A stretch of 46,958 bases of DNA. Source: Bacteroidota bacterium (GTDB lineage Bacteria; Bacteroidota; Rhodothermia; Rhodothermales; Bin80). Shown here piece after piece: positions 1-9,450 of this stretch. Under the pieces are notes generated by a model. That model had not been told where the DNA came from. It made no database searches and saw nothing but the letters and a program-made list of their open reading frames with translations. The DNA is taken from NCBI GenBank assembly GCA_026708685.1, contig JAPOUL010000114.1:1-46958 (forward strand). The letters run 5' to 3'. Made by a program: the position numbers and the translations under genes. Every line of letters starts with the position of its first letter. The first letter of the stretch is position 1.

Positions 1-2127
1 CCTGCAACTGGCGATGACTACAGATTAAGCACAAATACGACCTTAACGATCCCTGTGGGGCAAACCAGTAGTACGGGTTTGGTTACGATCACTGCAATAG
101 ATAATGATACTGACGGACCAGAAAGAAAAGAGATTACAGTTTCAGGTATCAGTTCATCCAATGCTGAGGGTCCAGATGATGTCACTCTTATCATTGAAGA
201 TGATGACGAAGAACCAATCCCCCTGATGCTGTCAATTGAACGTGTTGGTACGGCATATGAAGGTGTTTCAACGGGTCAACTTCGTGTGGAGTTAAACCGT
301 CCAGCCGATAGGGTAGTTACTGTACAGTATGCAACATGGGATTCTAGTGCAACTGCCCCCTCTGATTTTGTGGCTTCCCAAGGCTTAGTGATTTTTGATC
401 CAAATGCTACCCGAGGTGTGGTTCAAGTCATGATTGTGGATGATGAGATCACGGAAAATGCAGAGAATTTGATTGTTGAGATTTCCAATCCAATCGGAGC
501 AATCGTCAAAGACGGCGAGGGTGTTGGGATTTTAACGATTGAGGATAATGATACGGCATCAGCGGTAGTCCGTATAGAAGATGAAGTAGGTCTTGAGTCC
601 GATGGGATGATTCGTTTTCGAGTTCATATGTCTGTGCCGAGTTCCGAACCTGTTTCTGTATCCTATCATACCCGAGATGGAACTGCGAAAGCGGGCGAAG
701 ATTATCACGCCGATGCAGGAGTGATTGAGTTTGTCCCTGGAGTTGTAGAGTCCACGATAGACATAGTGCTTCTACGAGATAGCTTGGATTGGGCGGATGA
801 AACCTTTTCGGTTCATTTGGGAAAATCCACTCATGGTCGTATAGAAAAGGATGTGGCTGTCGCAACGATTCAAAAGAAGACCACAGCGGTCCAGGATATC
901 CTTGTTCCTTATGTAGCACGATTTCTACGAACATCGTCCATGCACTTGGTCATGTCTGTGCAGGATCGTGTAGAATCTGAGTCGGGTGCATCGGTATGTG
1001 GTGCAGTCAATCGCACAAATTTGGTTCGTCTGTGGCAGACAGCTTCCGACTGGCAGCCATCAATGGGTGAATTGCTTGCCGGATGTCATGTGAGTACTGC
1101 CCAGGCCGATGGGCGATTTGGAGTATGGGGGCGAGGGGCATACCGACGCTTTAGAGGCCAAGAATCAGATGCACTTCAACTGCGTGGATCCGTGGCAACT
1201 GGACTCCTTGGGGTAGACTATCGATGGAACGGAAGCTGGATGGCAGGTCTGATGCTTGCACACAGTCGCGGCGATGGGAGTTATGAAATCCTTCAGGATA
1301 CTGGGGAGTTAGAAGCAGGATTGACTGGGCTCTATCCATATGTATCTTATCAGCATCGTATGGGAGGTGTCTGGGGGACTGGTGGGTTTGGGCGGGGCCG
1401 AGTGGAAGGACAGGATGCGTCTGGTCGGCTGACATCCACATTCGGGGCGATTGGAGGATGGGGTAAGTTGCTCTCAGTATACCAGTTGCGGTTATCCTAT
1501 CATGGAGATTTGTGGGTGGCCCATGCAGATGTGGCGGATCCAGATCTGAGTGCTCAGGTGTTCCAAACTCGATTAGGGATGCAGGCATCATTGAACCTGG
1601 GGACTTATATTCATCCCTTCATGCAGGCGAATGTGCGTCAGGATGGAGGTGATGCAGAGACGGGATTGGGTTTTGAGTTGGGAGGCGGAGTTCGTGTGTC
1701 TGTTCCTGCTCTGAAACTCAAGGCAGATGTGCGTTCGCAGGGATTGATACTCCATGCCGCAGACGGATACTCAGAGTGGGGAATCTCAGGATCCATGCAG
1801 GTTGGAGAATCAGAAGGGTTGATGGTACGAGTTCGCCCTTCTTGGGGGGCTAGCCAGAGCACATCCCTGCATCATCATCAAACGGTTCTGGATGTGGTGC
1901 CTCAGGGAGATTATCGCACGGAGATGGAAGTAGGATATGGAATTGCCATGGGAGCAACAACTGCACGCACGGTCACCGGGGCTACATTACATCCGAACGG
2001 AACAATGCTCCGACTTGGCGGAGAATTCCGTCCCAAAGATGGGATGACTGTTACTATGCTAGTGCATGCCCCTGCACAGAGACATCCAAACATAGGATTA
2101 AATCTGAGGGGATTACTGCGGTTCTGA
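1..2127 (+). CDS. Calx-beta repeat protein with C-terminal autotransporter-like beta-barrel (5' partial)
   Basis: The reading frame is open from the first base, so this is the 3' part of a longer gene; a GTG at 55 is not a credible start. About 708 codons are visible. The first ~290 codons hold two complete and one partial Calx-beta-type domain, each ending in an acidic strand such as LIIEDDDE or ILTIEDND and carrying the DGTAKAGEDY-type motif. From about codon 358 the protein becomes rich in Gly/aromatic alternating strands (VWGRGAYRRF, LGVDYRWNGSWMAGLMLAHS) and it ends in Phe, as expected for an outer-membrane barrel. This pattern matches autotransporter-like surface proteins whose barrel exports or anchors a beta-rich passenger. 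Calx-beta domains usually bind calcium. The ligand and role are unknown. It is separated from truB by 140 bases and is probably a separate transcription unit. Confidence 0.75.
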   Translation, partial: PATGDDYRLSTNTTLTIPVGQTSSTGLVTITAIDNDTDGPERKEITVSGISSSNAEGPDDVTLIIEDDDEEPIPLMLSIERVGTAYEGVSTGQLRVELNRPADRVVTVQYATWDSSATAPSDFVASQGLVIFDPNATRGVVQVMIVDDEITENAENLIVEISNPIGAIVKDGEGVGILTIEDNDTASAVVRIEDEVGLESDGMIRFRVHMSVPSSEPVSVSYHTRDGTAKAGEDYHADAGVIEFVPGVVESTIDIVLLRDSLDWADETFSVHLGKSTHGRIEKDVAVATIQKKTTAVQDILVPYVARFLRTSSMHLVMSVQDRVESESGASVCGAVNRTNLVRLWQTASDWQPSMGELLAGCHVSTAQADGRFGVWGRGAYRRFRGQESDALQLRGSVATGLLGVDYRWNGSWMAGLMLAHSRGDGSYEILQDTGELEAGLTGLYPYVSYQHRMGGVWGTGGFGRGRVEGQDASGRLTSTFGAIGGWGKLLSVYQLRLSYHGDLWVAHADVADPDLSAQVFQTRLGMQASLNLGTYIHPFMQANVRQDGGDAETGLGFELGGGVRVSVPALKLKADVRSQGLILHAADGYSEWGISGSMQVGESEGLMVRVRPSWGASQSTSLHHHQTVLDVVPQGDYRTEMEVGYGIAMGATTARTVTGATLHPNGTMLRLGGEFRPKDGMTVTMLVHAPAQRHPNIGLNLRGLLRF

Positions 2128-2267
2128 TTGGGAATAAGATTTCGCAATTCCGTGCACCAGCGAATCAATCCATAAAATTCTTTCATCTCCCTGATTCAGA
2201 TGAACAGATTAGTGAGCTTCCCTGTATGTTGATCTCAATTAGAAATAGATTTTGAAATAAAGGATTC

Positions 2268-3017
2268 ATGAATGGACAGACAACTCAGAAAAATGACTCA
2301 ATACATGTACACGTCATCCATCGCATCAGCTGTGAAAAGATCGGCGCAATACAGGAGATCTTAGGTTCAGCTCTGTTGCTAGACAAACCAAGTGGGTGGA
2401 CTTCCTATGACTGCATTCGCAGAATCAAACGGTATTTCCCAAAATCAACAAAAATAGGTCATGCAGGTACGCTGGATCCTATGGCAACGGGCTTACTCAT
2501 TCTCCTGTTTGGAAAAGCAACCAAATCACAGCAAACATTTTTAACACTCACCAAACAATACGATGGTGCAATGCGGCTTGGACAAACAACAGCCTCCATG
2601 GATTCTGAAACAGAGATCATCTCAACACAGAGCATTGATCATCTTACCAGCCAACAAATTCACACCGCTTTTGCACATCAAACGGGAGCGGTAGAGCAGA
2701 TTCCTCCCATGTATTCGGCTGTCAAGGTGAAAGGTGAACGCCTGTACAAAAAGGCAAGGCGAGGAGAGGTCGTAACCCGTCAGCCAAACACCATTACCAT
2801 TTATTCAAATGAAATCCTCAATATTAATGGGGGAGATGTACATTTTCGCGTGGAATGCAGTAAAGGCACCTATATCAGAGTGTTCGCACACGATATTGGT
2901 CAGCATCTACATGTTGGTGCCCATCTGATTGAGCTGCGACGTACATCCATTGGAGAGTATGACGTTGAACAGGCATTGACCATGCAACAGATGATACACG
3001 TTTTGGAAAAGATATGA
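2268..3017 (+). CDS. truB: tRNA pseudouridine(55) synthase TruB
   Basis: TruB converts U55 in the T loop of tRNAs to pseudouridine in the cytoplasm. The 249-residue product carries the family signature KIGHAGTLDPMATG, in which Asp is the catalytic nucleophile. It also has the substrate-binding stretches QIPPMYSAVKVKGERLY and CSKGTYIRVFAHDIG. The family usually begins just before LLLDKPSGWTSYD, so the first ~35 residues from the ATG at 2268 form an unusual extension. The true start could be internal, but no better-placed ATG is obvious. The stop overlaps the ribF start (ATGA, 4 bases), so the two are probably translationally coupled. The truB-ribF-rpsO-pnp order is a classical arrangement. Confidence 0.95.
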   Translation: MNGQTTQKNDSIHVHVIHRISCEKIGAIQEILGSALLLDKPSGWTSYDCIRRIKRYFPKSTKIGHAGTLDPMATGLLILLFGKATKSQQTFLTLTKQYDGAMRLGQTTASMDSETEIISTQSIDHLTSQQIHTAFAHQTGAVEQIPPMYSAVKVKGERLYKKARRGEVVTRQPNTITIYSNEILNINGGDVHFRVECSKGTYIRVFAHDIGQHLHVGAHLIELRRTSIGEYDVEQALTMQQMIHVLEKI

Positions 3018-3979
3018 TCTTGGAGCAGGGACTCTCTGCGGTGACTCAAAGAACGGAGAGCATCGTAACGGTGGGCACATTTGATGGCATTCATCTGGGC
3101 CACAGGAAAATTGTCAGTGATCTGATTCAAAGGGCACAGTCTGAAAATGGACTCAGCACTCTCATTACGTTTGATCCACACCCACGCGAAGTTTTACTGC
3201 AACAGCCCATGTTAAAATTAACGACCATCCAGGAGCGGGCATCTATCTTGGATTCCCTGGGTCTTGGTCGCATGGTCGTGATTCCATTCACGAAGAAATT
3301 CTCACATCTTAGTGCAGAAGAATTTGTGACGGATATTCTTGTCAGGCACATTGGACTGCAAACGATTGTGGTAGGGGAGGACCATCGATTTGGGCGAGAT
3401 CGTAAAGGAGACGTAGATCTGCTGGTTTCACTGGGTCGCCTATATCAATTTGATATAGATGTGATTCCGCAGCATGTCGTTGATGATGTAGTAGTTTCCT
3501 CGCGTAAAATTCGATCTCTTCTTCAGAAAGATGGCAATGTCGCATCTGCTCAGAATCTGTTAAACTATCCATACTCCTTCACAGCAACGGTGATTCCAGG
3601 AGATGGTCGTGGCCGTGGCATGGGTTATCCAACCGCGAATCTATCGTTGGATGATGCAAGCAAAATCATTCCGGCTCACGGAATATATGTTGTGCGGGTG
3701 GAGGGGCTAGGCGACATGAAGGGGGGGATGTTGAGTATCGGCGTACGACCAACTATTGAGGGCAGTCAAGGCGTACATATTGAGGTTCATCTGTTTGATT
3801 TTTCACGTTCAATTTATGGTCAGAAAGTTACGGTGCATTTTGTTGATCGGATTCGGGGAGAAAAAAAGTTTGATTCACTACAAGAGCTTCAGGAGGCAAT
3901 GGGCCACGATGAAATCATCTCTCGGAAGATTTTGGAACAACATCCATTGTCTCACGTAAAATCCGACAATTCATCTTAG
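3014..3979 (+). CDS. ribF: Bifunctional riboflavin kinase/FAD synthetase
   Basis: RibF phosphorylates riboflavin to FMN and adenylates FMN to FAD. The 321-residue product has the usual two domains. The N-terminal adenylyltransferase domain shows VGTFDGIHLGH, with the nucleotidyltransferase HxGH motif, and ends near residue 170. The C-terminal flavokinase domain starts around residue 185 and shows GDGRGRGMGYPTANL, the conserved GxPTAN loop. Length and order match the family. It starts inside the truB stop codon (ATGA overlap) and is followed by rpsO after a hairpin-containing spacer. No FMN riboswitch is visible upstream, in keeping with its place as an internal gene of a housekeeping operon. 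Confidence 0.95.
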   Translation: MILEQGLSAVTQRTESIVTVGTFDGIHLGHRKIVSDLIQRAQSENGLSTLITFDPHPREVLLQQPMLKLTTIQERASILDSLGLGRMVVIPFTKKFSHLSAEEFVTDILVRHIGLQTIVVGEDHRFGRDRKGDVDLLVSLGRLYQFDIDVIPQHVVDDVVVSSRKIRSLLQKDGNVASAQNLLNYPYSFTATVIPGDGRGRGMGYPTANLSLDDASKIIPAHGIYVVRVEGLGDMKGGMLSIGVRPTIEGSQGVHIEVHLFDFSRSIYGQKVTVHFVDRIRGEKKFDSLQELQEAMGHDEIISRKILEQHPLSHVKSDNSS

Positions 3980-4006
3980 TCGGCCAATCTTTGATACACC
4001 GTGAAC

Positions 4007-4060
4007 GGCCTTGCATGGTGGGCATTCGGCTGGGATGTAATGGTAGACAAGGCCATTTTT
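4007..4060 (+). promoter_or_regulatory. Hairpin in the rpsO 5' leader followed by T-run
   Basis: GGCCTTG at 4007-4013 is perfectly complementary to CAAGGCC at 4048-4054, and the stem is followed directly by ATTTTT. It lies between the ribF stop and the rpsO ATG at 4070. It may be a weak terminator, or an S15-binding leader: rpsO leaders with unrelated structures autoregulate in several phyla. Nothing in the sequence decides between these. Confidence 0.4.
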
Positions 4061-4069
4061 CATTCACTT

Positions 4070-4336
4070 ATGATTTCCAAAGAACAGACACAACACTTTG
4101 CTGAAAAATATGGCAAAGGCCCGCATGATTCGGGCACTGCCGAAGTACAGATTGCGATCTTCTCAGAACGCATTCGTCACCTCACTCAGCATCTCAAGAA
4201 GAACAAGAAAGATCACGCCACGCGACGCGGGCTCTTGAAACTTGTTGGAAAGCGTCGCAGAATGCTCAACTATCTGATGAATAAAGATATTGAGCGTTAT
4301 CGGAATATCACCAAAGCGTTAGGATTACGCAAATAA
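4070..4336 (+). CDS. rpsO: 30S ribosomal protein S15
   Basis: S15 binds the central domain of 16S rRNA and is a primary assembly protein. The ATG at 4070 gives an 88-residue protein starting MISKEQTQ. It contains the hallmark stretches [30 protein letters not shown] and [11 protein letters not shown], all at the usual distances. An upstream in-frame GTG at 4001 would add 23 residues unlike any S15 and is rejected. It is followed by a strong terminator-like hairpin and then pnp, the usual rpsO-pnp pairing. Confidence 0.97.
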   Translation: MISKEQTQHFAEKYGKGPHDSGTAEVQIAIFSERIRHLTQHLKKNKKDHATRRGLLKLVGKRRRMLNYLMNKDIERYRNITKALGLRK

Positions 4337-4385
4337 GTGATGATCACTGAATCTCAACCGATGATTCAGTGTCACTTTAATTTTA
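4335..4385 (+). terminator. Rho-independent terminator-like hairpin after rpsO
   Basis: An outer AAGTGA/TCACTT pairing encloses a perfect 9-bp inner stem, CACTGAATC/GATTCAGTG (4345-4353 with 4363-4371), followed by TAATTTTA. The structure begins on the last bases of the rpsO stop codon. In other bacteria the rpsO-pnp spacer also carries an RNase III processing hairpin, so partial read-through into pnp is plausible. Confidence 0.7.
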
Positions 4386-4392
4386 CAACTAG

Positions 4393-6642
4393 ATGAAACC
4401 CACAGCTATTACGGCGCAGGTAGACTATGCGCCGGGCAAAACAATATCCATGGAAACCGGTCGGCTCGCCAAGCAAGCGGGAGGTGCAGTCATCGTCCGG
4501 TGTGGAGATACCATGGTCATGGCAACAGCCGTGATCAACGATTCAGCCCGTGCAGGACAAAATTTCTTCCCACTTACTGTTGATTATAGAGAAAAATTTT
4601 CTTCAGGTGGAAAAATTCCAGGAGGATTTATCAAACGGGAAGGACGGCTCAACGATAAAGAGATCCTTACATCTCGTCTTGTAGACCGTGCGATTCGCCC
4701 GCTCTTTCCAGATGGATACCGCAATGATGTTCAGCTCATCGGATCGGTGATTTCAGCTGACAACGAGCATGATGGAGATATGCTCTTCGGACTTGGAGCT
4801 TCTGCCGCCCTAATGCTCTCTGGATCGCCTTTTGATGGCCCCATTGCCGAAGTTCGTATAGGGCGAATAGATGGCATGTTTGTGGTTAACCCTACCATTG
4901 AACAGGTAAAATCCAGTGACATTAACCTAGTGGTTGCTGGCAAAATGGATGCTATCATGATGGTGGAGGGGGAGATGGATGAATGTTCTGAACAGGATGT
5001 GGTTCATGCATTGGCAACGGCTCATGAGGTGATCAAAAAAATCTGTCAGGCTCAGATAGACCTTATCGCTGAGTATGAATCTCTTCATGGTACGATAGAG
5101 CCCCAACAGTATGAAGTTGAATCTCCTGATCCTGAAATGGTCAGCCGAGTTCGCGATCTGTTACACAAGAAGGTGGATGCCCATATTCGTGCTCCATATG
5201 AGAAAAATAGATTCTATGGAGGACTTTCAGATCTAGTGGACGAAGCTGTAGAAACCCTTACAGCCAATGAATCCGAGTCTGATCCATCCATGGAAGATCA
5301 GATTCGGTTGGCAGCAGCGGTCGTTTCGCGTGATGTAATGCGTGAAATGGTCTTAGCAGATCAGAAGCGTATTGATGGCAGAGATCCAGAATCGGTGCGT
5401 GCCATCTGGTGTGAAGCTGGCTATCTTCCTCGAGTACACGGATCATCCATCTTTACAAGAGGAGAAACTCAAGTCTTGGCATCGGTTACGCTGGGCACGA
5501 CGCGCGATCAGCAACCCGTGGATCAAATTTTTGATCAGCAGGATAAGCATTTCTTTTTGCATTATGAATTTCCGCCCTTTTCCACGGGCGAGGTCAAGTT
5601 TTTGCGCGGTGCCAGCCGGCGTGAAATTGGTCATGGATACTTGGCCGAGCGTGCCCTTCAGGGGATGATTCCTGATCAAGAAGAATTCCCTTATACCGTC
5701 CGTATTAATGCGGATGTTTTGGAGTCGAATGGATCCTCCTCCATGGCAAGCGTGTGTTCGGGAAGTCTTGCTCTGATGGACGCTGGCGTGCCCGTTCGCA
5801 AAGCTGTTGCAGGAGTCGCCATGGGGATGGTTGCTGATGAAACCAGACATGTTGTCTTGACGGACATTTTGGGAACGGAAGATCACTTGGGAGATATGGA
5901 TTTCAAGGTCACTGGGACACGTGATGGAATCACTGCATGTCAGATGGATATCAAGATCAGTGGATTATCGCAGGAGTTGATGCTTCAGGCATTAATGCAG
6001 GCTCGTGAGGCAAGGTTACATATCCTCAACATCATGGATCAAACACTCGCCGCACCTCGTGAGCATATGTCCCCCCATGCCCCACGATTGACCCAAATTA
6101 CCATTGACAGCGAACTGATTGGAGCAGTGATTGGTCCAGGTGGAAAAACAGTTCGAGGAATCCAGGCGGATACGGGTGTCGTGATTGAGATTGAAGAACG
6201 AGATAATCTAGGGTATGTGACCATTGCTGGTTCAGACGAAAGTTCGGTGAATGAGGCGATTGAGATTATTCGTTCATTGGTTGTAATGCCCGTGATAGGT
6301 GAGGAGTATGAAGGAACTGTTCGAAGTATCACTGATATTGGTGTAATTGTAGAAATTCTTCCTGGGAAGGAAGGCATGGTTCACAAGAGTGAACTTTCAT
6401 GGGAATGGGTTGATCATCCGCGTGATTTTGTTCAGGTTGGAGATAAACTGAGAGTCAGACTCATGGAGATTCGTGATCGCGGTCGTCTCCGACTCAGTCA
6501 CAAAGTCACGGTTCCTCGCCCAGCACATACCAGACAAGGTGGTGATCGTCCTTCAAGACCAGGCCGGCATCCTCAACATCGTGGTGGGAGAGGTGGTGGC
6601 AGAGGAGGTGGAAGGAATCGTGGATCTCGTCGATCGTATTGA
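4393..6642 (+). CDS. pnp: Polyribonucleotide nucleotidyltransferase (PNPase)
   Basis: PNPase degrades RNA 3' to 5' by phosphorolysis and works as a homotrimer. The 749-residue product has the full domain order: first RNase PH-like domain (about 1-210, with DYREKFSSGGKIPGGF), an alpha-helical linker, a second catalytic RNase PH domain (about 325-550, with SSSMASVCSGSLALMDAG), a KH domain near 565-620 (IGAVIGPGGKTVRGI), and an S1 domain near 630-700 (DIGVIVEILPGKEGMVH). The last ~45 residues are an unusual basic tail rich in Arg and Gly (GGRGGGRGGGRNRG), probably an extra RNA-binding element. The ATG at 4393 precedes the normal N-terminus closely. It follows rpsO and precedes an M16 peptidase by 12 bases. 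Confidence 0.97.
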   Translation: MKPTAITAQVDYAPGKTISMETGRLAKQAGGAVIVRCGDTMVMATAVINDSARAGQNFFPLTVDYREKFSSGGKIPGGFIKREGRLNDKEILTSRLVDRAIRPLFPDGYRNDVQLIGSVISADNEHDGDMLFGLGASAALMLSGSPFDGPIAEVRIGRIDGMFVVNPTIEQVKSSDINLVVAGKMDAIMMVEGEMDECSEQDVVHALATAHEVIKKICQAQIDLIAEYESLHGTIEPQQYEVESPDPEMVSRVRDLLHKKVDAHIRAPYEKNRFYGGLSDLVDEAVETLTANESESDPSMEDQIRLAAAVVSRDVMREMVLADQKRIDGRDPESVRAIWCEAGYLPRVHGSSIFTRGETQVLASVTLGTTRDQQPVDQIFDQQDKHFFLHYEFPPFSTGEVKFLRGASRREIGHGYLAERALQGMIPDQEEFPYTVRINADVLESNGSSSMASVCSGSLALMDAGVPVRKAVAGVAMGMVADETRHVVLTDILGTEDHLGDMDFKVTGTRDGITACQMDIKISGLSQELMLQALMQAREARLHILNIMDQTLAAPREHMSPHAPRLTQITIDSELIGAVIGPGGKTVRGIQADTGVVIEIEERDNLGYVTIAGSDESSVNEAIEIIRSLVVMPVIGEEYEGTVRSITDIGVIVEILPGKEGMVHKSELSWEWVDHPRDFVQVGDKLRVRLMEIRDRGRLRLSHKVTVPRPAHTRQGGDRPSRPGRHPQHRGGRGGGRGGGRNRGSRRSY

Positions 6643-6654
6643 TTAGTCATAGCT

Positions 6655-7887
6655 GTGATCAACAAAACGACACTACCCAGTGGTGTACGTATTCTCAGTG
6701 AATTGATTCCTACGGTTAGGTCAGTAGCTGTTGGAGTTTGGGTTGACTCTGGTAGTCGTAATGATCCAGAGCATATGGCTGGAATCAGTCACTTGGTAGA
6801 GCACGCGGTGTTCAAAGGCACCAAAAAGCGTAGAATGCATCAGATCGCTAACCGTATGGAATCGGTCGGTGGCTATATCAATGCATTTACATCCAAAGAG
6901 CATACATGCTATTTTGCACGATCACTGGATCGTCATTTAACCAGAGGAGTTGACTCCACCTGTGATTTAGTGACATCCCCCATCTTTCCTGTTCACGAAA
7001 TTGAGAAAGAAAAAAGCGTTGTTCTTGAGGAGATGAAGATGTACGAAGACACCCCGGAGGAGTATATTGTAGATGAGTTTGAATCCATTATTTACCCATA
7101 TCAGAGTATTGGTCGTCCGATCATTGGTTATCCAGATACCGTCTCAAAGATTCAACAGGACGATCTTTTTGAATATGTTTCAAAGCAATACATTCCGAAT
7201 CAGATCGTGGTCACAGCGTCTGGAAATATCCAACATAAGGTATTGGTCAAAAGTGTAGAAAAAGCATTCAAAGAATTGAGGCCATCTAACGTGAATAGTG
7301 CTCATGATGCTAAATCATGTTCTTATCGTCCCCAAGAAGTATCCTTGACTCGTCCGATTCAGCAGGCCCATCTCATCTTAGGACGATTAGGAATTTCGAT
7401 TCATTCCAAGCGGCGGGCTGTTCTTGAGTTGATGAATCTCATTTTGGGTGGAGGAAGTTCAAGCCGACTAAACCAAAAAATTCGCGAACGATATGGGTTT
7501 TGCTACAATATCTATTCCTTCGTGAATATGCATTCAGACTGTGGAGATTTTGGAGTCTACTTAGGGTTAGCATCATCAAAAATTCAGCACTCTATTCGGT
7601 TGATATTTCGGGAGTTTGAGCGTTTAGCTCAACAGCCGGTAACCCAACGAGTTTTAGCACGAGCCAAGGAGCAAGCACGAGGAGGGATTATACTTGGGTT
7701 AGAGAGTATGTCCAATCGAATGATGCGCCTTGGTAAGCAGGAGTTATATTTTGGACGAGTGATATCCATTGAGGACACTCTTGAAGAGTTAGAGTTGGTG
7801 ACTGCAGAAGATCTTCAGGACTTTGCATCACAGTTTCTTCAACCTGATCTATTTTCTCGGGTGATTCTTACCCCCTCTCCTAAATAG
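6655..7887 (+). CDS. M16 family zinc metallopeptidase (processing-peptidase-like)
   Basis: The protein starts at GTG 6655, 12 bases after pnp, giving 410 residues, the normal size for single-unit bacterial M16B enzymes. The inverted zinc-binding motif HxxEH is intact as HLVEH (H46, E49, H50). The downstream acidic ligand region EKSVVLEEMKMYEDTP is also intact. The C-terminal half carries the second M16 fold (LGGGSSSRLNQKIRERYGFCYNI). Bacterial relatives of mitochondrial processing peptidase beside pnp are a recurrent arrangement. Its substrate is unknown, and it is likely cytoplasmic because no signal peptide is visible. The 273 bases that follow show no gene I can support. Confidence 0.9.
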   Translation: MINKTTLPSGVRILSELIPTVRSVAVGVWVDSGSRNDPEHMAGISHLVEHAVFKGTKKRRMHQIANRMESVGGYINAFTSKEHTCYFARSLDRHLTRGVDSTCDLVTSPIFPVHEIEKEKSVVLEEMKMYEDTPEEYIVDEFESIIYPYQSIGRPIIGYPDTVSKIQQDDLFEYVSKQYIPNQIVVTASGNIQHKVLVKSVEKAFKELRPSNVNSAHDAKSCSYRPQEVSLTRPIQQAHLILGRLGISIHSKRRAVLELMNLILGGGSSSRLNQKIRERYGFCYNIYSFVNMHSDCGDFGVYLGLASSKIQHSIRLIFREFERLAQQPVTQRVLARAKEQARGGIILGLESMSNRMMRLGKQELYFGRVISIEDTLEELELVTAEDLQDFASQFLQPDLFSRVILTPSPK

Positions 7888-8160
7888 TTCGTATCCGTAT
7901 GACCACCATCCATGTCTTTGAATACGACTATCATTGTTACGTTAACACTATTCATAAAGCAGTAGAGACAAAATCTAATGTTTTACCGGTACAGACCTTT
8001 TTCAGATGATTTCGTTATCAAAATGCTTGATAGGTATAGGTATGTTCACTTGGTCATTAGGTGATCACTTCTCAGAAGATAAATGAGAGTATTTGGATAT
8101 GAAAAAAAGCCAAGAAATCTCCTATCTCTTGATGCTATTGGAGCATAGCACCTTATCCTG

Positions 8161-9093
8161 ATGGATCATCGGATCGTATCACTGATTGCCAGTGCAACCG
8201 AAATTGTATGTGCACTTGGCTATAAGGAATGTCTTGTTGGCAGATCACATGAATGTGATTTTCCAGAGACCATTCAGAACATTCCTGTATGCTCATCTTC
8301 AAAAGTAGTGACCCATTCTTCAAGTCTTCAGATTGATCTGCAGGTCAAAGAGATTGTAGGAGAAGGATTATCGGTCTATAATGTTGATTCAGACCTGCTT
8401 GATCAACTTTCACCAAGCATCATTATTACCCAAACGCAGTGTGAAGTTTGTGCGGTGAGTCTCAAAGATGTAGAAGAGGCCGTATGTAAATTAGTATCTT
8501 CAGCCCCCGCAATTGTTTCCCTTGAACCCATGTCTCTTGAAGATGTATGGGCTGATATTCAAAGCGTTTCAAATGCATTAGGATCAACTGAACGAGGGAT
8601 TTCGTTAGTGAGGACGCTTAAAGATAGACTCACATCATTACGGGCTCAAACCAGCTCTATCAGCTATAAGCCATCAGTCGCATGTATTGAATGGACGGAT
8701 CCACTCATGATTGCCGCTAACTGGGTGCCTACTCTCGTGGAATATGCCGGTGGTGAGAATCTCATAAGTCAGCCAGGAAAGCATTCAGGCTACACTACAA
8801 TGGAGGACTTGGTGATGGCGAAGCCTGATGTGATTGCTGTTATGCCATGTGGTTTTGATATTGATCGTTGTCTAAACGAAATGGAACCGATCACCTCCCA
8901 TCCGAAGTGGAAAGATTTACCGGCCGTAAAAAATAACCGAGTCTATATTACCGATGGGAATCAGTACTTCAACCGCCCAGGTCCAAGAGTCGTTGAATCT
9001 GCAGAAATCATCGCTGAATGTCTACATCCTGATGTATGTGATTATGGACATCATCCAAAAGGTTGGATTCAATGGGATTTTTTACAAAATTAG
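8161..9093 (+). CDS. Cobalamin-type (BtuF/TroA-like) substrate-binding protein
   Basis: This 310-residue protein has the helical-backbone metal/corrinoid binding fold of the BtuF family. It opens with IVSLIASATEIVCALG and has SHECDFP, TQTQCEVCAVS, the KPDVIAVMPCGFD strand and a final ITDGNQYFNRPGPRVVES segment. It lacks any signal peptide or lipobox from the ATG at 8161, so unlike classical periplasmic BtuF it may be cytosolic. Such leaderless homologues are widely annotated as cobalamin-binding proteins. No permease or ATPase genes are adjacent and I see no cobalamin riboswitch upstream. The family is clear but the ligand is inference. Confidence 0.75.
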   Translation: MDHRIVSLIASATEIVCALGYKECLVGRSHECDFPETIQNIPVCSSSKVVTHSSSLQIDLQVKEIVGEGLSVYNVDSDLLDQLSPSIIITQTQCEVCAVSLKDVEEAVCKLVSSAPAIVSLEPMSLEDVWADIQSVSNALGSTERGISLVRTLKDRLTSLRAQTSSISYKPSVACIEWTDPLMIAANWVPTLVEYAGGENLISQPGKHSGYTTMEDLVMAKPDVIAVMPCGFDIDRCLNEMEPITSHPKWKDLPAVKNNRVYITDGNQYFNRPGPRVVESAEIIAECLHPDVCDYGHHPKGWIQWDFLQN

Positions 9094-9450
9094 CAGGTTT
9101 TGCTGGATTTTCTGATTACATTTTAATTCGGAGGGGTGGAATAAAATCCAATAATCATTTTTCTATCATCATTGGCAAATGATATTATGAACTCGATTAC
9201 TGGAAGTGGACAGATCAAAATTTGCATTGGATACTTCACAGGCATATCTTCTCCAAAATAGTATGCCCAGTCTTGTACCGATTGGGAGGCATCAAATCAT
9301 AGATCTATTTGAGAAGTCATGCGAAGCAATACGGCTGCATCAAAACGCCGTTCAGGTTTTAATCCAAGATGACCCGAATTCAAAATCAATTGGTTGAGGA
9401 CATCACGGAAACATTTGGACGACGGATCCTTTCGTGACGAATAAAATTTC
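9094..9450 (+). other. Gap with one doubtful 63-codon ORF
   Basis: This 357-base stretch separates the binding protein from the restriction endonuclease, which converges on it from the other strand. A frame from a GTG at 9206 to 9397 encodes 63 residues (begins MDRSKFALDTSQAY) that I do not recognise. It has no ATG start and no ribosome binding site. It may be a remnant. No RNA structure is evident. Confidence 0.3.

Noticed and set aside
55-60. GTG at 55 as start of the first gene
   Set aside because: The frame is already open at base 1 and reads Calx-beta sequence upstream, so the gene starts outside the window.
9206-9397. Small 63-codon gene after the binding protein
   Set aside because: GTG start, no ribosome binding site, no recognisable family; noted only as a doubtful frame.
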